In this document: positions 1 through 6,756 of the stretch, in pieces | Layout: each line of letters opens with the position of its first letter | Numbering within the stretch: position 1 is the stretch's first letter | Assembly (NCBI GenBank): GCA_035541415.1 | Contig: DATKNI010000036.1 | Location: forward strand, 1 to 47,274 | Length of the DNA: 47,274 bases | Reading direction: 5' to 3' | Source of the DNA: JAKAGE01 sp035541415 | GTDB lineage: Bacteria; Patescibacteriota; Minisyncoccia; UBA6257; 2-01-FULL-56-20 | The notes under the pieces: model-generated | Databases searched by the model: none | The model's input: the letters and a program-made list of their open reading frames with translations, nothing else | What the model was told of the DNA's origin: nothing | Translations under genes and position numbers: made by a program

Positions 1-50
1 TTGTTGGAGCGCGTTATTTTTCTCCGGCTTTCTGATAAAATAGAAAGGTA

Positions 51-683
51 ATGTCGCTCAAAAAGATTTTATCCGTCATCGCGCTCGTCGATCTTGTCCT
101 CGCCTTGATCGCATACTTTGTGGTCTTCTATAACACGCCCGGGACGTATGTGGTCGCCAACTCCCCGCTTCCCACGACGAGCACCGTTCTTTCCACATCG
201 ACTGCGGCGACGGCATCCGGCACGGCACCATCGAGCATCCCGACGAGCACGATCTCGATCGGCAGCGGATCAGGCACGGCATACGACACGGAATTCACGC
301 CGCCCTATCCTTTGAATTGGCAGGAAAGCGGCGCGACGATCTCCGTCATGGGCGCAGCGCTCCAAGGGAACCAACTGACGCTCAAACTCGCCGTCGCAAT
401 GGGTAACGCCATGGCCTGCATCCCGCTCAACCTCCGAATGCTCGTGGACGAAGAAGGCAATCTCGCCGCGCCGCTCACGCCGCAATTCACGTTCCCCGAA
501 ACCGATTCCTGCAACGGCTCGCCGGGCGCAACCTATACCGACCAGCAAGTCGTCTTTGGCGTTGATCCGACGGCGATGCCTTTTTTCTTCACGACCGGCG
601 GCGCATCGAATATTTATTTTGAAGTCACGACCAGTTCGAACAACGGCCTCGCCGTATTCCAGCCGAGCGCGAACGGGCAGTAA
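51..683 (+). CDS. Membrane-anchored exported protein, function unknown
   Basis: A 210-residue protein. Residues 1-30 hold a short basic start (MSLKK) and one hydrophobic segment, so it is probably anchored in the membrane with the rest outside. A Ser/Thr/Ala-rich linker (about residues 35-75) leads to a compact beta-rich domain (about 85-205) with two Cys residues (in MACIP and DSCNG) that could form a disulfide. I do not recognise the family; the outline resembles small DUF4352-like exported domains but no motif proves it. A TAAAAT box lies 9 nt before the ATG with AAAGG close to the start. The stop is 58 nt before the tRNA gene. Gene reality is well supported by the signal segment and codon use; function is unknown. 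Confidence 0.8.
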   Translation: MSLKKILSVIALVDLVLALIAYFVVFYNTPGTYVVANSPLPTTSTVLSTSTAATASGTAPSSIPTSTISIGSGSGTAYDTEFTPPYPLNWQESGATISVMGAALQGNQLTLKLAVAMGNAMACIPLNLRMLVDEEGNLAAPLTPQFTFPETDSCNGSPGATYTDQQVVFGVDPTAMPFFFTTGGASNIYFEVTTSSNNGLAVFQPSANGQ

Positions 684-692
684 TTCGGCAGC

Positions 693-720
693 TTGAAATA
701 TCGCTCGCTTTTGATACACT
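693..720 (+). promoter_or_regulatory. Promoter of the tRNA-Asn gene
   Basis: TTGAAA (693-698), a 16-nt spacer and TACACT (715-720), with TG just before the -10 box. The expected start is near 727, about 14 nt before the tRNA. Seen by eye only. Confidence 0.55.
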
Positions 721-740
721 AGTAGACGTTAGTTTAATAT

Positions 741-812
741 TCCGCGATAGCTCAATGGTAGAGCGGCGCCCTGTTAAGGCGATGGTTCCAGGTTCGAGTC
801 CTGGTCGCGGAG
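741..812 (+). tRNA. tRNA-Asn (GTT)
   Basis: A complete cloverleaf: acceptor stem TCCGCGA (741-747) pairs with TCGCGGA (805-811), discriminator G812, D stem GCTC/GAGC, T arm CCAGG-TTCGAGT-CCTGG. The anticodon loop CTGTTAA (771-777) gives anticodon GTT. The anticodon stem has one G-A mismatch at its outermost pair. CCA is not encoded (the next bases are CAAAA), so it must be added after transcription. Confidence 0.95.
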
Positions 813-820
813 CAAAAAAC

Positions 821-846
821 GGGCATCGCCATTTTTTGGCAATGCC
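821..846 (+). terminator. Hairpin after tRNA-Asn, possible terminator
   Basis: GGGCATCGCC (821-830) can pair with GGCAATGCCC (837-846) with one mismatch, leaving a T-rich loop. It lacks the usual T tract after the stem, so it may end the tRNA transcript poorly or be a processing hairpin. Confidence 0.4.
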
Positions 847-873
847 CATATTCGAAAAATCAACCAAGACTAT

Positions 874-1407
874 GTGCGAGACGCTTGCGTTCGGCTTCTC
901 GCTCTCGTATCCATTTGGCTTCACTCTCGTTACGGAGCGACTTCACAACCCCAGACTGGCACCGCCTATCAAATCCCTTTATCGCTCACGCCGGGAAAAT
1001 ACGAGATTGCAATTGAAAATTGCCTCGGAAAGGGATGTGTCGATTATCCCTTGGGATGGTTCACGGTTACCGTCGCAAATTCATCTTCAGTGCCGACCAT
1101 AAAATCCATCCATCCTCAAGTTATTTCATGGAGCAACGCAGCCGGTTCAGTTCTCACAATATCTGGCACAAATTTTTCTTCGTCTGGAAATTATATAAGT
1201 ATTTCCGGGGTCAACCCGGATTACGATGTCGTGCCCAATTATTATGCGTATGCGGCATCGCTTAGTTCAACCGACACCAAAACTATATCATTGCAGATAT
1301 CCACTGACACCATGTCGGAATTGGAATCAGGAGGAGTAAATTCATTTGCCGTGACCGTATCCAATTCGATGGGAACGAGCAACAGCGTTATAGTCAAATT
1401 ACAATAA
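874..1407 (+). pseudogene. Remnant of an exported IPT/TIG-domain surface protein
   Basis: The frame encodes an IPT/TIG-like immunoglobulin domain (about residues 75-177, with VLTISGTNFSSSG as the typical core) preceded by a beta-rich stretch ending in WFTVTVANS. Such domains sit in long CPR surface proteins. The N-terminus is wrong for that: no signal peptide, no ribosome-binding site, and the frame stays open upstream through the hairpin into the end of the tRNA gene. The GTG at 874 is only the first possible start. The simplest reading is a 5'-truncated gene joined next to tRNA-Asn; a working short gene is less likely. No partner fragment was found in the window. Confidence 0.55.
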
Positions 1408-1485
1408 AGCTATTCTGTTCCTATAGCTCAGACCGTCCCAATCCGGAGGCGCGATTTATGTTCTGTGGTTTATTAGGTCTTAATG

Positions 1486-1514
1486 TTGCATACATAGGCG
1501 TACAGGCGTATACT
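1486..1514 (+). promoter_or_regulatory. Promoter of the small RNA candidate
   Basis: TTGCAT (1486-1491), a 17-nt spacer and TATACT (1509-1514). Using the 6-nt distance from -10 box to start seen at several leaderless genes here, transcription should begin at G1521. Confidence 0.6.
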
Positions 1515-1520
1515 AGATAT

Positions 1521-1611
1521 GGCGCTTGGAGGGCTTGGCCCTATCACGGTCAATGTTTTCCAAACCGTAACCAAGTGCCGTCAAAGGGCACCGCGAGAGC
1601 GGCGCTTTTTG
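1521..1611 (+). ncRNA. Candidate structured small RNA, about 90 nt, unknown family
   Basis: No credible protein frame lies here, but the sequence folds neatly. Closing stem P1 pairs GGCGCTTGG (1521-1529) with CCAAGTGCC (1571-1579), 9 pairs with one G-U. Inside are AGGGC-TTG-GCCCT (1530-1542) and ACGGT-13 nt-ACCGT (1546-1568), making a three-way junction. It is followed by CCGC-GAGA-GCGG (1591-1602), a hairpin with a GNRA loop extended by weaker pairs, and a T tract (1606-1610), i.e. a terminator. The promoter predicts +1 exactly at the first base of P1. It does not match 4.5S RNA, tmRNA, RNase P, 6S or the common riboswitches as I know them. Its T tract ends against the stop codon of the convergent gene at 1615, so it could also act in antisense to that mRNA's 3' end. 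Confidence 0.55.
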
Positions 1612-1614
1612 TTT

Positions 1615-2118
1615 TTAGTCCTCACTCGGCTTCCCATTGTGAAGCAATCTCTTACCTGTAATTTTATCCATCTTCCAGAACGGAATGATGCTCCAAAAAT
1701 ACTTCGGTCCATTTTCGACTTGTTTCACGATAATTCTTACCCGCACATCTCTAACAACTGCCACAAATTCAAAATAGGTTGCCGTTCGCATGACGATTTC
1801 CCAGCGATTGTGGGTTTTCTCACGCTCAAAACCTTTCCGCATCGAAATACCCTGTAAGGTATGGGAGGATTGGATGATCTTAGGAGCTAAAGATATCAAC
1901 CTAAAACGAATATATTGATCGCGATGCGATCGAGCTTGCCGTATCGCCTTAAACTTAATATGCTCAATCCCCTTCGCGTTAAAAATGACTTTTTCTTGGA
2001 GGTAGGGACACCATACCTCTCCGATGGTTTTATAAAAACTCTCAGCCTCATCTCGCGCCTTTTCAAATTTTACCTCATCAACATCATTCATGCCTAATGA
2101 CCATAGGGCATGCCGCAA
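1615..2118 (-). CDS. Hypothetical protein, possible BECR-fold nuclease-like domain
   Basis: A protein of 158-167 residues; the start may be the ATG at 2118 or the one at 2091 (MNDVDEV), neither with a good ribosome-binding site. The core has a pattern I associate with a CPR family related to the Barnase-EndoU-ColicinE5/D-RelE (BECR) nucleases: VWCPYLQEKVIFNAKGIEHI, then a basic RQARSHRDQYIRF segment, then VRIIVKQ and KYFWSIIPFWK near the end. Candidate polar residues include the His of GIEHI, the Arg/His of RSHRDQ and the Ser/Trp of FWS. The family link is from memory and may be wrong. There is no obvious antitoxin next to it. It converges on the small RNA candidate, whose T tract touches this stop codon. 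Confidence 0.75.
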   Translation of the reverse strand: MRHALWSLGMNDVDEVKFEKARDEAESFYKTIGEVWCPYLQEKVIFNAKGIEHIKFKAIRQARSHRDQYIRFRLISLAPKIIQSSHTLQGISMRKGFEREKTHNRWEIVMRTATYFEFVAVVRDVRVRIIVKQVENGPKYFWSIIPFWKMDKITGKRLLHNGKPSED

Positions 2119-2194
2119 TGGATTTCAATCCAAAACTACAGTGAATAGGACGACGAGCTTCTACTTTCCTATCACATAGCGGTTCGAACATCCT

Positions 2195-2208
2195 CCACCC
2201 GCCGGAGC
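2195..2208. repeat. 14-bp direct repeat, copy 1
   Basis: CCACCCGCCGGAGC, repeated exactly at 2517-2530. This copy ends 5 bp before the -35 box of the small gene at 2312. A TGACGAC string follows both copies within about 10-15 bp. Confidence 0.7.
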
Positions 2209-2213
2209 AAAAG

Positions 2214-2242
2214 TTGACGACATTGAGAGAATTGCGCATTAT
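2214..2242 (+). promoter_or_regulatory. Promoter of the 45-residue gene at 2312
   Basis: TTGACG (2214-2219), a 17-nt spacer and CATTAT (2237-2242). The start should fall near 2249, at the edge of the palindrome at 2251. Confidence 0.55.
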
Positions 2243-2250
2243 ATCTGCAG

Positions 2251-2267
2251 CGCGAGTAGTACTCGCG
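2251..2267. promoter_or_regulatory. 17-bp perfect palindrome, operator-like
   Basis: CGCGAGTA-G-TACTCGCG is an 8-bp inverted repeat around one base, placed right after the expected transcription start of the next gene. It could be a repressor site or a 5' hairpin in the leader RNA. No matching second site was found in the window. Confidence 0.5.
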
Positions 2268-2311
2268 ACTTCACGCACAAGGAAGCTAATTCAGCAATCG
2301 AAAGGAATCCC

Positions 2312-2449
2312 GTGGACGAATACGATAGCGGCGACTGTCTTCCTCCGCGAAAGCGATTAAGAGCTAGTACGATGATCTGGGTCGGGATGGGAATTCTTGC
2401 AGTTGTCATCCTTGCCATACTAGATTTCCTCGGAACCGCTCCGCGGTAG
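2312..2449 (+). CDS. Small single-pass membrane protein, 45 residues
   Basis: GTG start with AAAGGA six bases upstream. The N-terminal 20 residues are polar and charged (begins MDEYDSGDCL), followed by a hydrophobic segment (about 21-40, WVGMGILAVVILAI) and a short tail ending in TAPR. It has its own promoter (2214-2242) and a strong terminator (2464-2496), so it is a one-gene unit. The N-in, C-out direction is likely by charge. I do not recognise a family; small membrane proteins of this type are often missed by gene finders. The promoter, SD and terminator together make it likely to be real. Confidence 0.7.
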   Translation: MDEYDSGDCLPPRKRLRASTMIWVGMGILAVVILAILDFLGTAPR

Positions 2450-2463
2450 TCGGTGAGAACAGC

Positions 2464-2496
2464 AAACCACAGGCAGAAATGTTCTGTGGTTTTTTA
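2464..2496 (+). terminator. Rho-independent terminator
   Basis: AAACCACAG (2464-2472) pairs with CTGTGGTTT (2484-2492), 9 pairs with an 11-nt loop, followed by TTTT. The right half ATGTTCTGTGGTTT (2479-2492) also occurs alone at 1458-1471 without a left arm. Confidence 0.85.
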
Positions 2497-2516
2497 TTCC
2501 ATTGGGATTTTAGCCC

Positions 2517-2530
2517 CCACCCGCCGGAGC
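2517..2530. repeat. 14-bp direct repeat, copy 2
   Basis: CCACCCGCCGGAGC, identical to 2195-2208, followed by CTGACGAC and an inverted repeat GACGAC-GAGGTG-GTCGTC (about 2541-2558). It lies upstream of the second small SD-led gene at 2665. Confidence 0.7.
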
Positions 2531-2610
2531 TGATTATATCTGACGACGAGGTGGTCGTCATTTTCCTCGTTGTCCCTCCTTATAAATCATCTCATCCATG
2601 TAAAACGGCG

Positions 2611-2638
2611 TTGACGTGCGTCCAACTCGTGATAATCT
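2611..2638 (+). promoter_or_regulatory. Promoter of the gene at 2665
   Basis: TTGACG (2611-2616), a 16-nt spacer and TAATCT (2633-2638). The leader is about 20 nt and carries TTAGGAGG. Confidence 0.5.
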
Positions 2639-2664
2639 GCAATATAGCTGTTTAGGAGGATGCT

Positions 2665-2856
2665 ATGTCTGGACCCAAATCTGAAACGCACGAAGAAACG
2701 AATATCATCGAGCGAGAGTTCACTGGGGGTTCGCATCATCGAACCACCATCAGCGGAGACGAAGGCAGCGTCTCGAGAACGGGCAACACTGCCGAAGAAG
2801 CAGAAGCAAATGCAAGTGAGGCCTGGGACAATCTGACGGGAGATGAAGACGACTGA
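2665..2856 (+). CDS. Small acidic soluble protein, 63 residues
   Basis: A strong SD (TTAGGAGG) sits 6 nt before the ATG. The product is very acidic and polar (ends TGDEDD), rich in Glu, Thr, Ser and Gly, with no hydrophobic core, so it is probably largely disordered or a small binding protein. The start context AGGAGG-N4-GCTATG is shared in form with the genes at 5044 and 29855. It has its own promoter and terminator. No family recognised. Expression signals are better evidence for this gene than its sequence. Confidence 0.75.
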   Translation: MSGPKSETHEETNIIEREFTGGSHHRTTISGDEGSVSRTGNTAEEAEANASEAWDNLTGDEDD

Positions 2857-2887
2857 CCGGTGACGATTGAGGCATAATCTTCCAATA

Positions 2888-2925
2888 CCCGCCCGGCAAA
2901 ATCAATTTGCCAAGGCGGGCTTTTT
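2888..2925 (+). terminator. Rho-independent terminator
   Basis: CCCGCC (2888-2893) pairs with GGCGGG (2914-2919), with an inner stem GGCAAA/TTTGCC, followed by TTTTT. Confidence 0.85.
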
Positions 2926-2947
2926 ATTTTGATCAGGTAGCAATATG

Positions 2948-2975
2948 AAAAGGGCCAGGATATTGCTCCTGGCCC
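2948..2975 (-). terminator. Terminator of the PHP-domain gene
   Basis: On the minus strand GGGCCAGGA pairs with TCCTGGCCC (9 pairs, 6-nt loop), followed by TTTT. It lies just after the stop codon at 2988. Confidence 0.85.
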
Positions 2976-2987
2976 CGTCAATCAGCC

Positions 2988-4121
2988 TCATTCAACTCGC
3001 GCCATTGGCGCAAGCGATGACTGGGAAAACAGCGGCGCAATCGGACGGGCGAGGACGTTGACGGATCTCAAAACGCCAAGCGTCACGTTGGTGGTTGCAA
3101 TCATACGCGAGTGGCTCTTGGCCACCATATCCGTCACCGGGCGGGTAACGCCGTCGGGACAATGATAGAACACGCGGTCGTGCCAATGGACGCGCCCCGC
3201 GAGTTCCGGATAATCCGCGGTAATCGTTTCGGCGTTTGTGGTGTAACGGACCACGAGAGGCTCGCGGTATTGGGGCATGAGGACGATCCGGCTCTTTTTT
3301 TCTTTTCTGATTTCGGAAGCAAAGTCGTCGAATGTTTCCGCATTGGTAACATTGATCGCGCCGTTCGGTTCAAACCCGTGCCGATCCCCTCCCGCCACGA
3401 GCGGCAGGCCAAAATCGTTCGCAATCGCGAAAACGCGCTGGTTCACCGACCACGGCTGCAGGCCATTGATCTCGAGGGCGTGGACATAGCTCCCGTAGGT
3501 TCTCAAAAAATCGTACACGAGCGACGCGTGAATCTCCCGGCCGATTCTTCCCTGGTCCACAAGCGGATGATTGAGCACGATAAGCGAGTTCGGAAGCGAA
3601 TCAATTTCTGCGAGCGCGTGCCGCAACGCCGCGGCGTCGCCGGGATTCGCGGTCACATTCTTCACCATCGCCAGATAATTGCTTGCTTCGGCTTTGGGAA
3701 GATGATGGACGCCAACGTGGAAAATCGCCGACTCATACGGCACGGTCCACTCGAGCGAGACGATGTCATCGCATCCGGCTATTTCATCGTGATCGGTGAT
3801 CGAGACAAGCGCCTGCATGCCGTGCCGGGCGATCTGCTCGGTTTCAAGCGCATACGCCGCCTCGGGCGAGACCGGCGAGGTCCAATATCCGCGGTCATAA
3901 TCGAGCGGCGTCTTCCATTTTTTCAAAAAGGACGCCTCAAGACGCCGCAAGAGGCCCGTTAAAATGCGCGACCGCGCGAAAGTGCCGGGAAGAAATCCAA
4001 GTCCCTCTTTGGAATTCCACGTGTGTCCATGAAGCGACACGCCTGTTGCAAGGCGCCAATCGTCGCGATCATCCCATGCAGAATGGAATGTCGTCTCCGC
4101 GGTATCCCGCTTAAGAGCCAT
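2988..4121 (-). CDS. PHP-superfamily metal-dependent hydrolase
   Basis: A 377-residue protein with PHP-type metal motifs: HGH near residues 31-33 (GVSLHGHTWNS), ITDHDE near 108-113, a central VLNHP, and GGDRHG near 245-250. These match the order of His/Asp ligands in PHP phosphoesterases, which bind two or three metals and cleave phosphodiesters or phosphomonoesters. The substrate cannot be told from sequence. It has no signal peptide, so it acts in the cytoplasm. A TATAAT box (4130-4135) lies 8 nt before the ATG, which predicts a near-leaderless mRNA. It follows the patatin gene on the same strand by 36 nt but has its own promoter and terminator. Confidence 0.85.
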   Translation of the reverse strand: MALKRDTAETTFHSAWDDRDDWRLATGVSLHGHTWNSKEGLGFLPGTFARSRILTGLLRRLEASFLKKWKTPLDYDRGYWTSPVSPEAAYALETEQIARHGMQALVSITDHDEIAGCDDIVSLEWTVPYESAIFHVGVHHLPKAEASNYLAMVKNVTANPGDAAALRHALAEIDSLPNSLIVLNHPLVDQGRIGREIHASLVYDFLRTYGSYVHALEINGLQPWSVNQRVFAIANDFGLPLVAGGDRHGFEPNGAINVTNAETFDDFASEIRKEKKSRIVLMPQYREPLVVRYTTNAETITADYPELAGRVHWHDRVFYHCPDGVTRPVTDMVAKSHSRMIATTNVTLGVLRSVNVLARPIAPLFSQSSLAPMARVE

Positions 4122-4129
4122 ATTTCTCT

Positions 4130-4135
4130 ATTATA
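4130..4135 (-). promoter_or_regulatory. -10 box of the PHP gene
   Basis: TATAAT on the minus strand, 8 nt before the start codon at 4121; no clear -35 box. Part of the near-leaderless pattern. Confidence 0.55.
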
Positions 4136-4157
4136 CAAAATCACCCTGCGCGGCGGA

Positions 4158-4970
4158 TCATCCCCGGAACCACCGGCTGAACTGACGGAACAGGCTTTCC
4201 GATTCTCGAGCGCCAATCAGGCGCTTGATCTCGGGAATCTTGAGCGTGGCGGCACGGTACCCATGCGCGGCAATCTCGCGCCCCTTTTGAAAGTCCGACG
4301 ACGTGTACTCGTCGAGGCGCGGAACGATCATGATGTCGCCGTCGCCCGGCGGAACATCGTATCGGGACATAATCCGAATCGATTTTTCCATCACGTCCAG
4401 CATATTTTTTGGCATTTCGTGCGACATCCAATGCGTGAGGTTGACGCCGATGCGGATGTCGGCGCCCATTTCGGCGAGTCCCGACATCGGGACATTTTCC
4501 ACGATCCCGCCGTCAACAAAACATTTATCCCCGATCATGACTGGCGTAAAAATAATGGGGATGGCCGCGCTTGCGCGCACCGCCGCAAAAACGCTCCCGC
4601 TGCGGAAGACAACTTTCTCTCCGTTTCCGACGTCGGTCGCAACGATGGCGAGCGGCATATCGGCTTTCTCGATGCGGCGATCGCCGCCCAAAACATCCTC
4701 GAGAACGTTTGCCAGCGCCTCGTTTGAAATGATGCCGAGCTTTGACGGCAGGAATTTTGAAATAGCCCGCCAGTTTAACTGTTCCGCGGCGGACTGCATT
4801 TTTTCTATGGAGACGCCGAAGGCGTAGCATGCCGCGACGACCGCTCCGGCGCTCGTGCCCGCGATGCAATCAATGGGAATGCCGTGGTCGGCAAAACTTT
4901 GCAGGACGCCGAGATGCGCATTGCCGAGAGCAGAACCGCCTCCAAGCGCCAGTCCGATTTTCTTGGCCAT
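4158..4970 (-). CDS. Patatin-like phospholipase (RssA-type)
   Basis: A 270-residue patatin-family hydrolase. The oxyanion-hole loop is GGGSALG (residues 10-16), the nucleophile lies in GTSAG (Ser40) and the dyad Asp in DGG (Asp153), in the expected order and spacing. The usual Arg of the loop (GGGxRG) is replaced, so activity should be tested rather than assumed. Family members release fatty acids from phospholipids or lysophospholipids. There is no signal peptide. A TATAAT box lies exactly 6 nt before the ATG, predicting a leaderless mRNA. It is divergent from the zinc-ribbon gene at 5044. Confidence 0.9.
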   Translation of the reverse strand: MAKKIGLALGGGSALGNAHLGVLQSFADHGIPIDCIAGTSAGAVVAACYAFGVSIEKMQSAAEQLNWRAISKFLPSKLGIISNEALANVLEDVLGGDRRIEKADMPLAIVATDVGNGEKVVFRSGSVFAAVRASAAIPIIFTPVMIGDKCFVDGGIVENVPMSGLAEMGADIRIGVNLTHWMSHEMPKNMLDVMEKSIRIMSRYDVPPGDGDIMIVPRLDEYTSSDFQKGREIAAHGYRAATLKIPEIKRLIGARESESLFRQFSRWFRG

Positions 4971-4976
4971 GCATTC

Positions 4977-4982
4977 ATTATA
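4977..4982 (-). promoter_or_regulatory. -10 box of the patatin gene
   Basis: TATAAT on the minus strand, 6 nt before the ATG at 4970; the -35 region is not conserved. Confidence 0.6.
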
Positions 4983-4993
4983 ATCCAGAATGA

Positions 4994-5022
4994 TTGACAG
5001 AGCCTCTCTTTATTGGTAACTA
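4994..5022 (+). promoter_or_regulatory. Probable promoter of the gene at 5044
   Basis: A perfect TTGACA (4994-4999) and, 17 nt on, TAACTA (5017-5022). The -10 box is poor, so the exact placement is uncertain. Confidence 0.4.
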
Positions 5023-5043
5023 AAAAGTAGTAGGAGGTCCGCT

Positions 5044-5412
5044 ATGGGACATGTGATGAAGGCTCCTATGGACGGCCTGGTCGAAAAATTCATTGCATTT
5101 ACCAAGGTCAGGGCCTATTTCCTCTGGAAAGAACGGGTGGAAAAAGGCCTGCCCGGAACGCCGCTCGGCGACTGGCTTGCGGCGCGCAAGTATATCCGGG
5201 AAACATTTCCCTGGCTCGACGATCATCCTGATGGGAATTTTATTCTCAAACCTATGCTCTACGAGCCCGACATCGACGCGGCGCTCTGTTCGGTCTGCGG
5301 ACACTGCCTCAATCAAGGCGAGCTCTTGAAAGGGAGTGTGCAATGCGACTGTTGCGGCGCCATCATTGGACTCTATCGGGATTTACCCCGAAATAACCTT
5401 GCCCATCCTTAG
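5044..5412 (+). CDS. Hypothetical protein with C-terminal zinc ribbon
   Basis: A 122-residue soluble protein. The first 75 residues are helical and charged, with a YFLWKERVEKG stretch; the C-terminus has two CxxC pairs (CSVCGHC around 82-88 and CDCCG around 101-105), so it probably binds zinc as a treble-clef or ribbon fold. It has a strong SD (TAGGAGG) 6 nt before the ATG. Its last codons and stop form the left arm of its own terminator. Zinc ribbons like this mediate DNA, RNA or protein contacts, but nothing here shows which. Family not recognised. Confidence 0.8.
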   Translation: MGHVMKAPMDGLVEKFIAFTKVRAYFLWKERVEKGLPGTPLGDWLAARKYIRETFPWLDDHPDGNFILKPMLYEPDIDAALCSVCGHCLNQGELLKGSVQCDCCGAIIGLYRDLPRNNLAHP

Positions 5413-5435
5413 CTATGAGGATGGGCGCTTTTTAT
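5401..5435 (+). terminator. Terminator overlapping the stop codon
   Basis: GCCCATCCT (5401-5409) pairs with AGGATGGGC (5418-5426), followed by TTTTTATT. The stop codon TAG (5410-5412) lies in the loop. Confidence 0.85.
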
Positions 5436-5463
5436 TGACTAATGATATTTTCCATGATAAAAT
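5435..5463 (+). promoter_or_regulatory. Promoter of the gene at 5507
   Basis: TTGACT (5435-5440), a 17-nt spacer and TAAAAT (5458-5463). The -35 box begins at the end of the T tract of the preceding terminator. Confidence 0.65.
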
Positions 5464-5506
5464 ATCTCTTGGAAATATTGATTTAAAAATACGAAAGGAG
5501 AAGGTC

Positions 5507-6055
5507 GTGACCTGGACAATAATTCTTTGGTGGACGCTCATTGCGTTTGGTATCGTTGCTTGTCTGTCGGGCATCAAACTCATCGCTCATATCTACGTCC
5601 GCCATCAGAATTTGCGGATCAAGAGCATCCTGCACGTCAACCTGTTTGAATGTGCCTCGTGCGAAACTCCCGATGAATATTGGGCGATGATACGCAGACA
5701 GTATAAAGAGCACGATCAGCTACTCCGACGACGGGTGCTGCGTTTTGCCGTCGAGTCGCTCCCGCCTCTCGATGAAACACAGTTCAGAGATGCATGTTCC
5801 GGACTGGAAAAGGTGATCATGCGTCCGCGAACCTTGATCACGATTTACGAACGGAAAGATTTGAAAGTGTCCATATTCTGGCCCATCGTCAGAAAGGTCG
5901 TCACCGATCGCACGATTTTGATTGTGGCGCCGGATATGCTGTCCCTTTCATACAACATCTCCAACCCACCCGAGGCGCTCGTTGCGGACATAAAAGACAT
6001 GTTCGAAGCGAGGGTTAGCATCTCCAATCTCGATTGGGACGCTAAACTATCGTGA
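5507..6055 (+). CDS. Single-pass membrane protein with cytoplasmic domain, unknown
   Basis: The start is the GTG at 5507, with GAAAGGAG 6 nt upstream; longer readings of the same frame would begin upstream of the promoter at 5435-5463 and overlap the previous gene. The 182-residue product begins with one transmembrane segment (about residues 3-27) and then has an acidic, mixed alpha/beta domain of about 150 residues with no Cys cluster or enzyme motif I can name. It is a one-gene unit with a good promoter and a strong terminator at 6087. The family is not recognised. Confidence 0.75.
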   Translation: MTWTIILWWTLIAFGIVACLSGIKLIAHIYVRHQNLRIKSILHVNLFECASCETPDEYWAMIRRQYKEHDQLLRRRVLRFAVESLPPLDETQFRDACSGLEKVIMRPRTLITIYERKDLKVSIFWPIVRKVVTDRTILIVAPDMLSLSYNISNPPEALVADIKDMFEARVSISNLDWDAKLS

Positions 6056-6086
6056 GAACCGTCCGCGCCGAACGCGGGCGCCATGC

Positions 6087-6117
6087 ATCGCCGTTCCTAA
6101 CGGAGCGGCGATTTTTT
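6087..6117 (+). terminator. Rho-independent terminator
   Basis: An 11-pair stem, ATCGCCGTTCC with GGAGCGGCGAT (one G-U), a TAAC loop and TTTTT after it. Its T tract touches the stop codon of the convergent gene at 6116. Confidence 0.85.
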
Positions 6118-6691
6118 ATTCTCTGCTCTTCCCGCCGGTGCGATATAAGTACATGATGACGAGCGACATGCAGAGGTGCCACACGGGGAAAATAAACTGC
6201 GGGATGAAGCCGAAAATTTCGAACGTGATGATAATGATGCTGCCCACCGTTCCCGCCGTGATCGCAAAGAGGAACATGCCGCGGATCATGTCGAATGGGA
6301 AAAAGAAAATGCGGATGCCCAAGGAAAGCCCGAGCGCCCAGATGCATCCGCCCACAAAGCACGCGACGTACACGGCGGATAGGGCATTCTCGGAACTGTA
6401 CGCGGCAAAGCTCACAAAGCCATTCATGCCGAGCAGCCATTGCGCCTCAAGGACCGCCGCATAATATGCCGCAACCGAAACGACGATGAATCCAACGAGT
6501 TTCCAAACGATCGGTTCTTTCAAAACAGCCGGGCCGAACGTTCCGAATGCTCGTTTTGAAAACACGACGGCGAGCGTCGCCCCGAAAATCAATCCGGGGG
6601 CGTACACCCATGATCCCGGCCAATACGTCACGATCGCACTTGTCAAAAGTCCGGAAGCGAATCCCCATACCAGAAACCGAGAATTGTTCAT
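6116..6691 (-). CDS. Multi-pass inner membrane protein, unknown
   Basis: A 191-residue protein that is mostly hydrophobic, with about six predicted membrane segments by eye (near 7-25, 28-45, 62-82, 95-125, 130-150 and 155-185). The C-terminus is basic (YRTGGKSRE) and should face the cytoplasm. No transporter signature or catalytic residue is recognisable. It lies 65 nt after the pilin-glycosidase gene's end on the other side of a gap with no clear promoter. Function unknown. Confidence 0.75.
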   Translation of the reverse strand: MNNSRFLVWGFASGLLTSAIVTYWPGSWVYAPGLIFGATLAVVFSKRAFGTFGPAVLKEPIVWKLVGFIVVSVAAYYAAVLEAQWLLGMNGFVSFAAYSSENALSAVYVACFVGGCIWALGLSLGIRIFFFPFDMIRGMFLFAITAGTVGSIIIITFEIFGFIPQFIFPVWHLCMSLVIMYLYRTGGKSRE

Positions 6692-6756
6692 GCGGGTGGT
6701 GCGAGTGGTTTGTTGTAATGCGCGGCTTGGTGCAGTCGATCGGGATCTATTTGTTA

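Noticed and set aside
1458..1661. Short open frame across the small RNA
   Set aside because: No SD, unlikely composition, and it crosses the promoter and the structured region.
1521..2118. Type III toxin-antitoxin pair (small RNA plus nuclease-like gene)
   Set aside because: The genes converge and the RNA has no tandem repeats, unlike ToxIN-type systems where the RNA lies upstream of the toxin on the same strand.
2084..2278. 64-codon minus-strand frame upstream of the BECR-like gene
   Set aside because: No start signals; it overlaps the promoter and palindrome of the gene at 2312.
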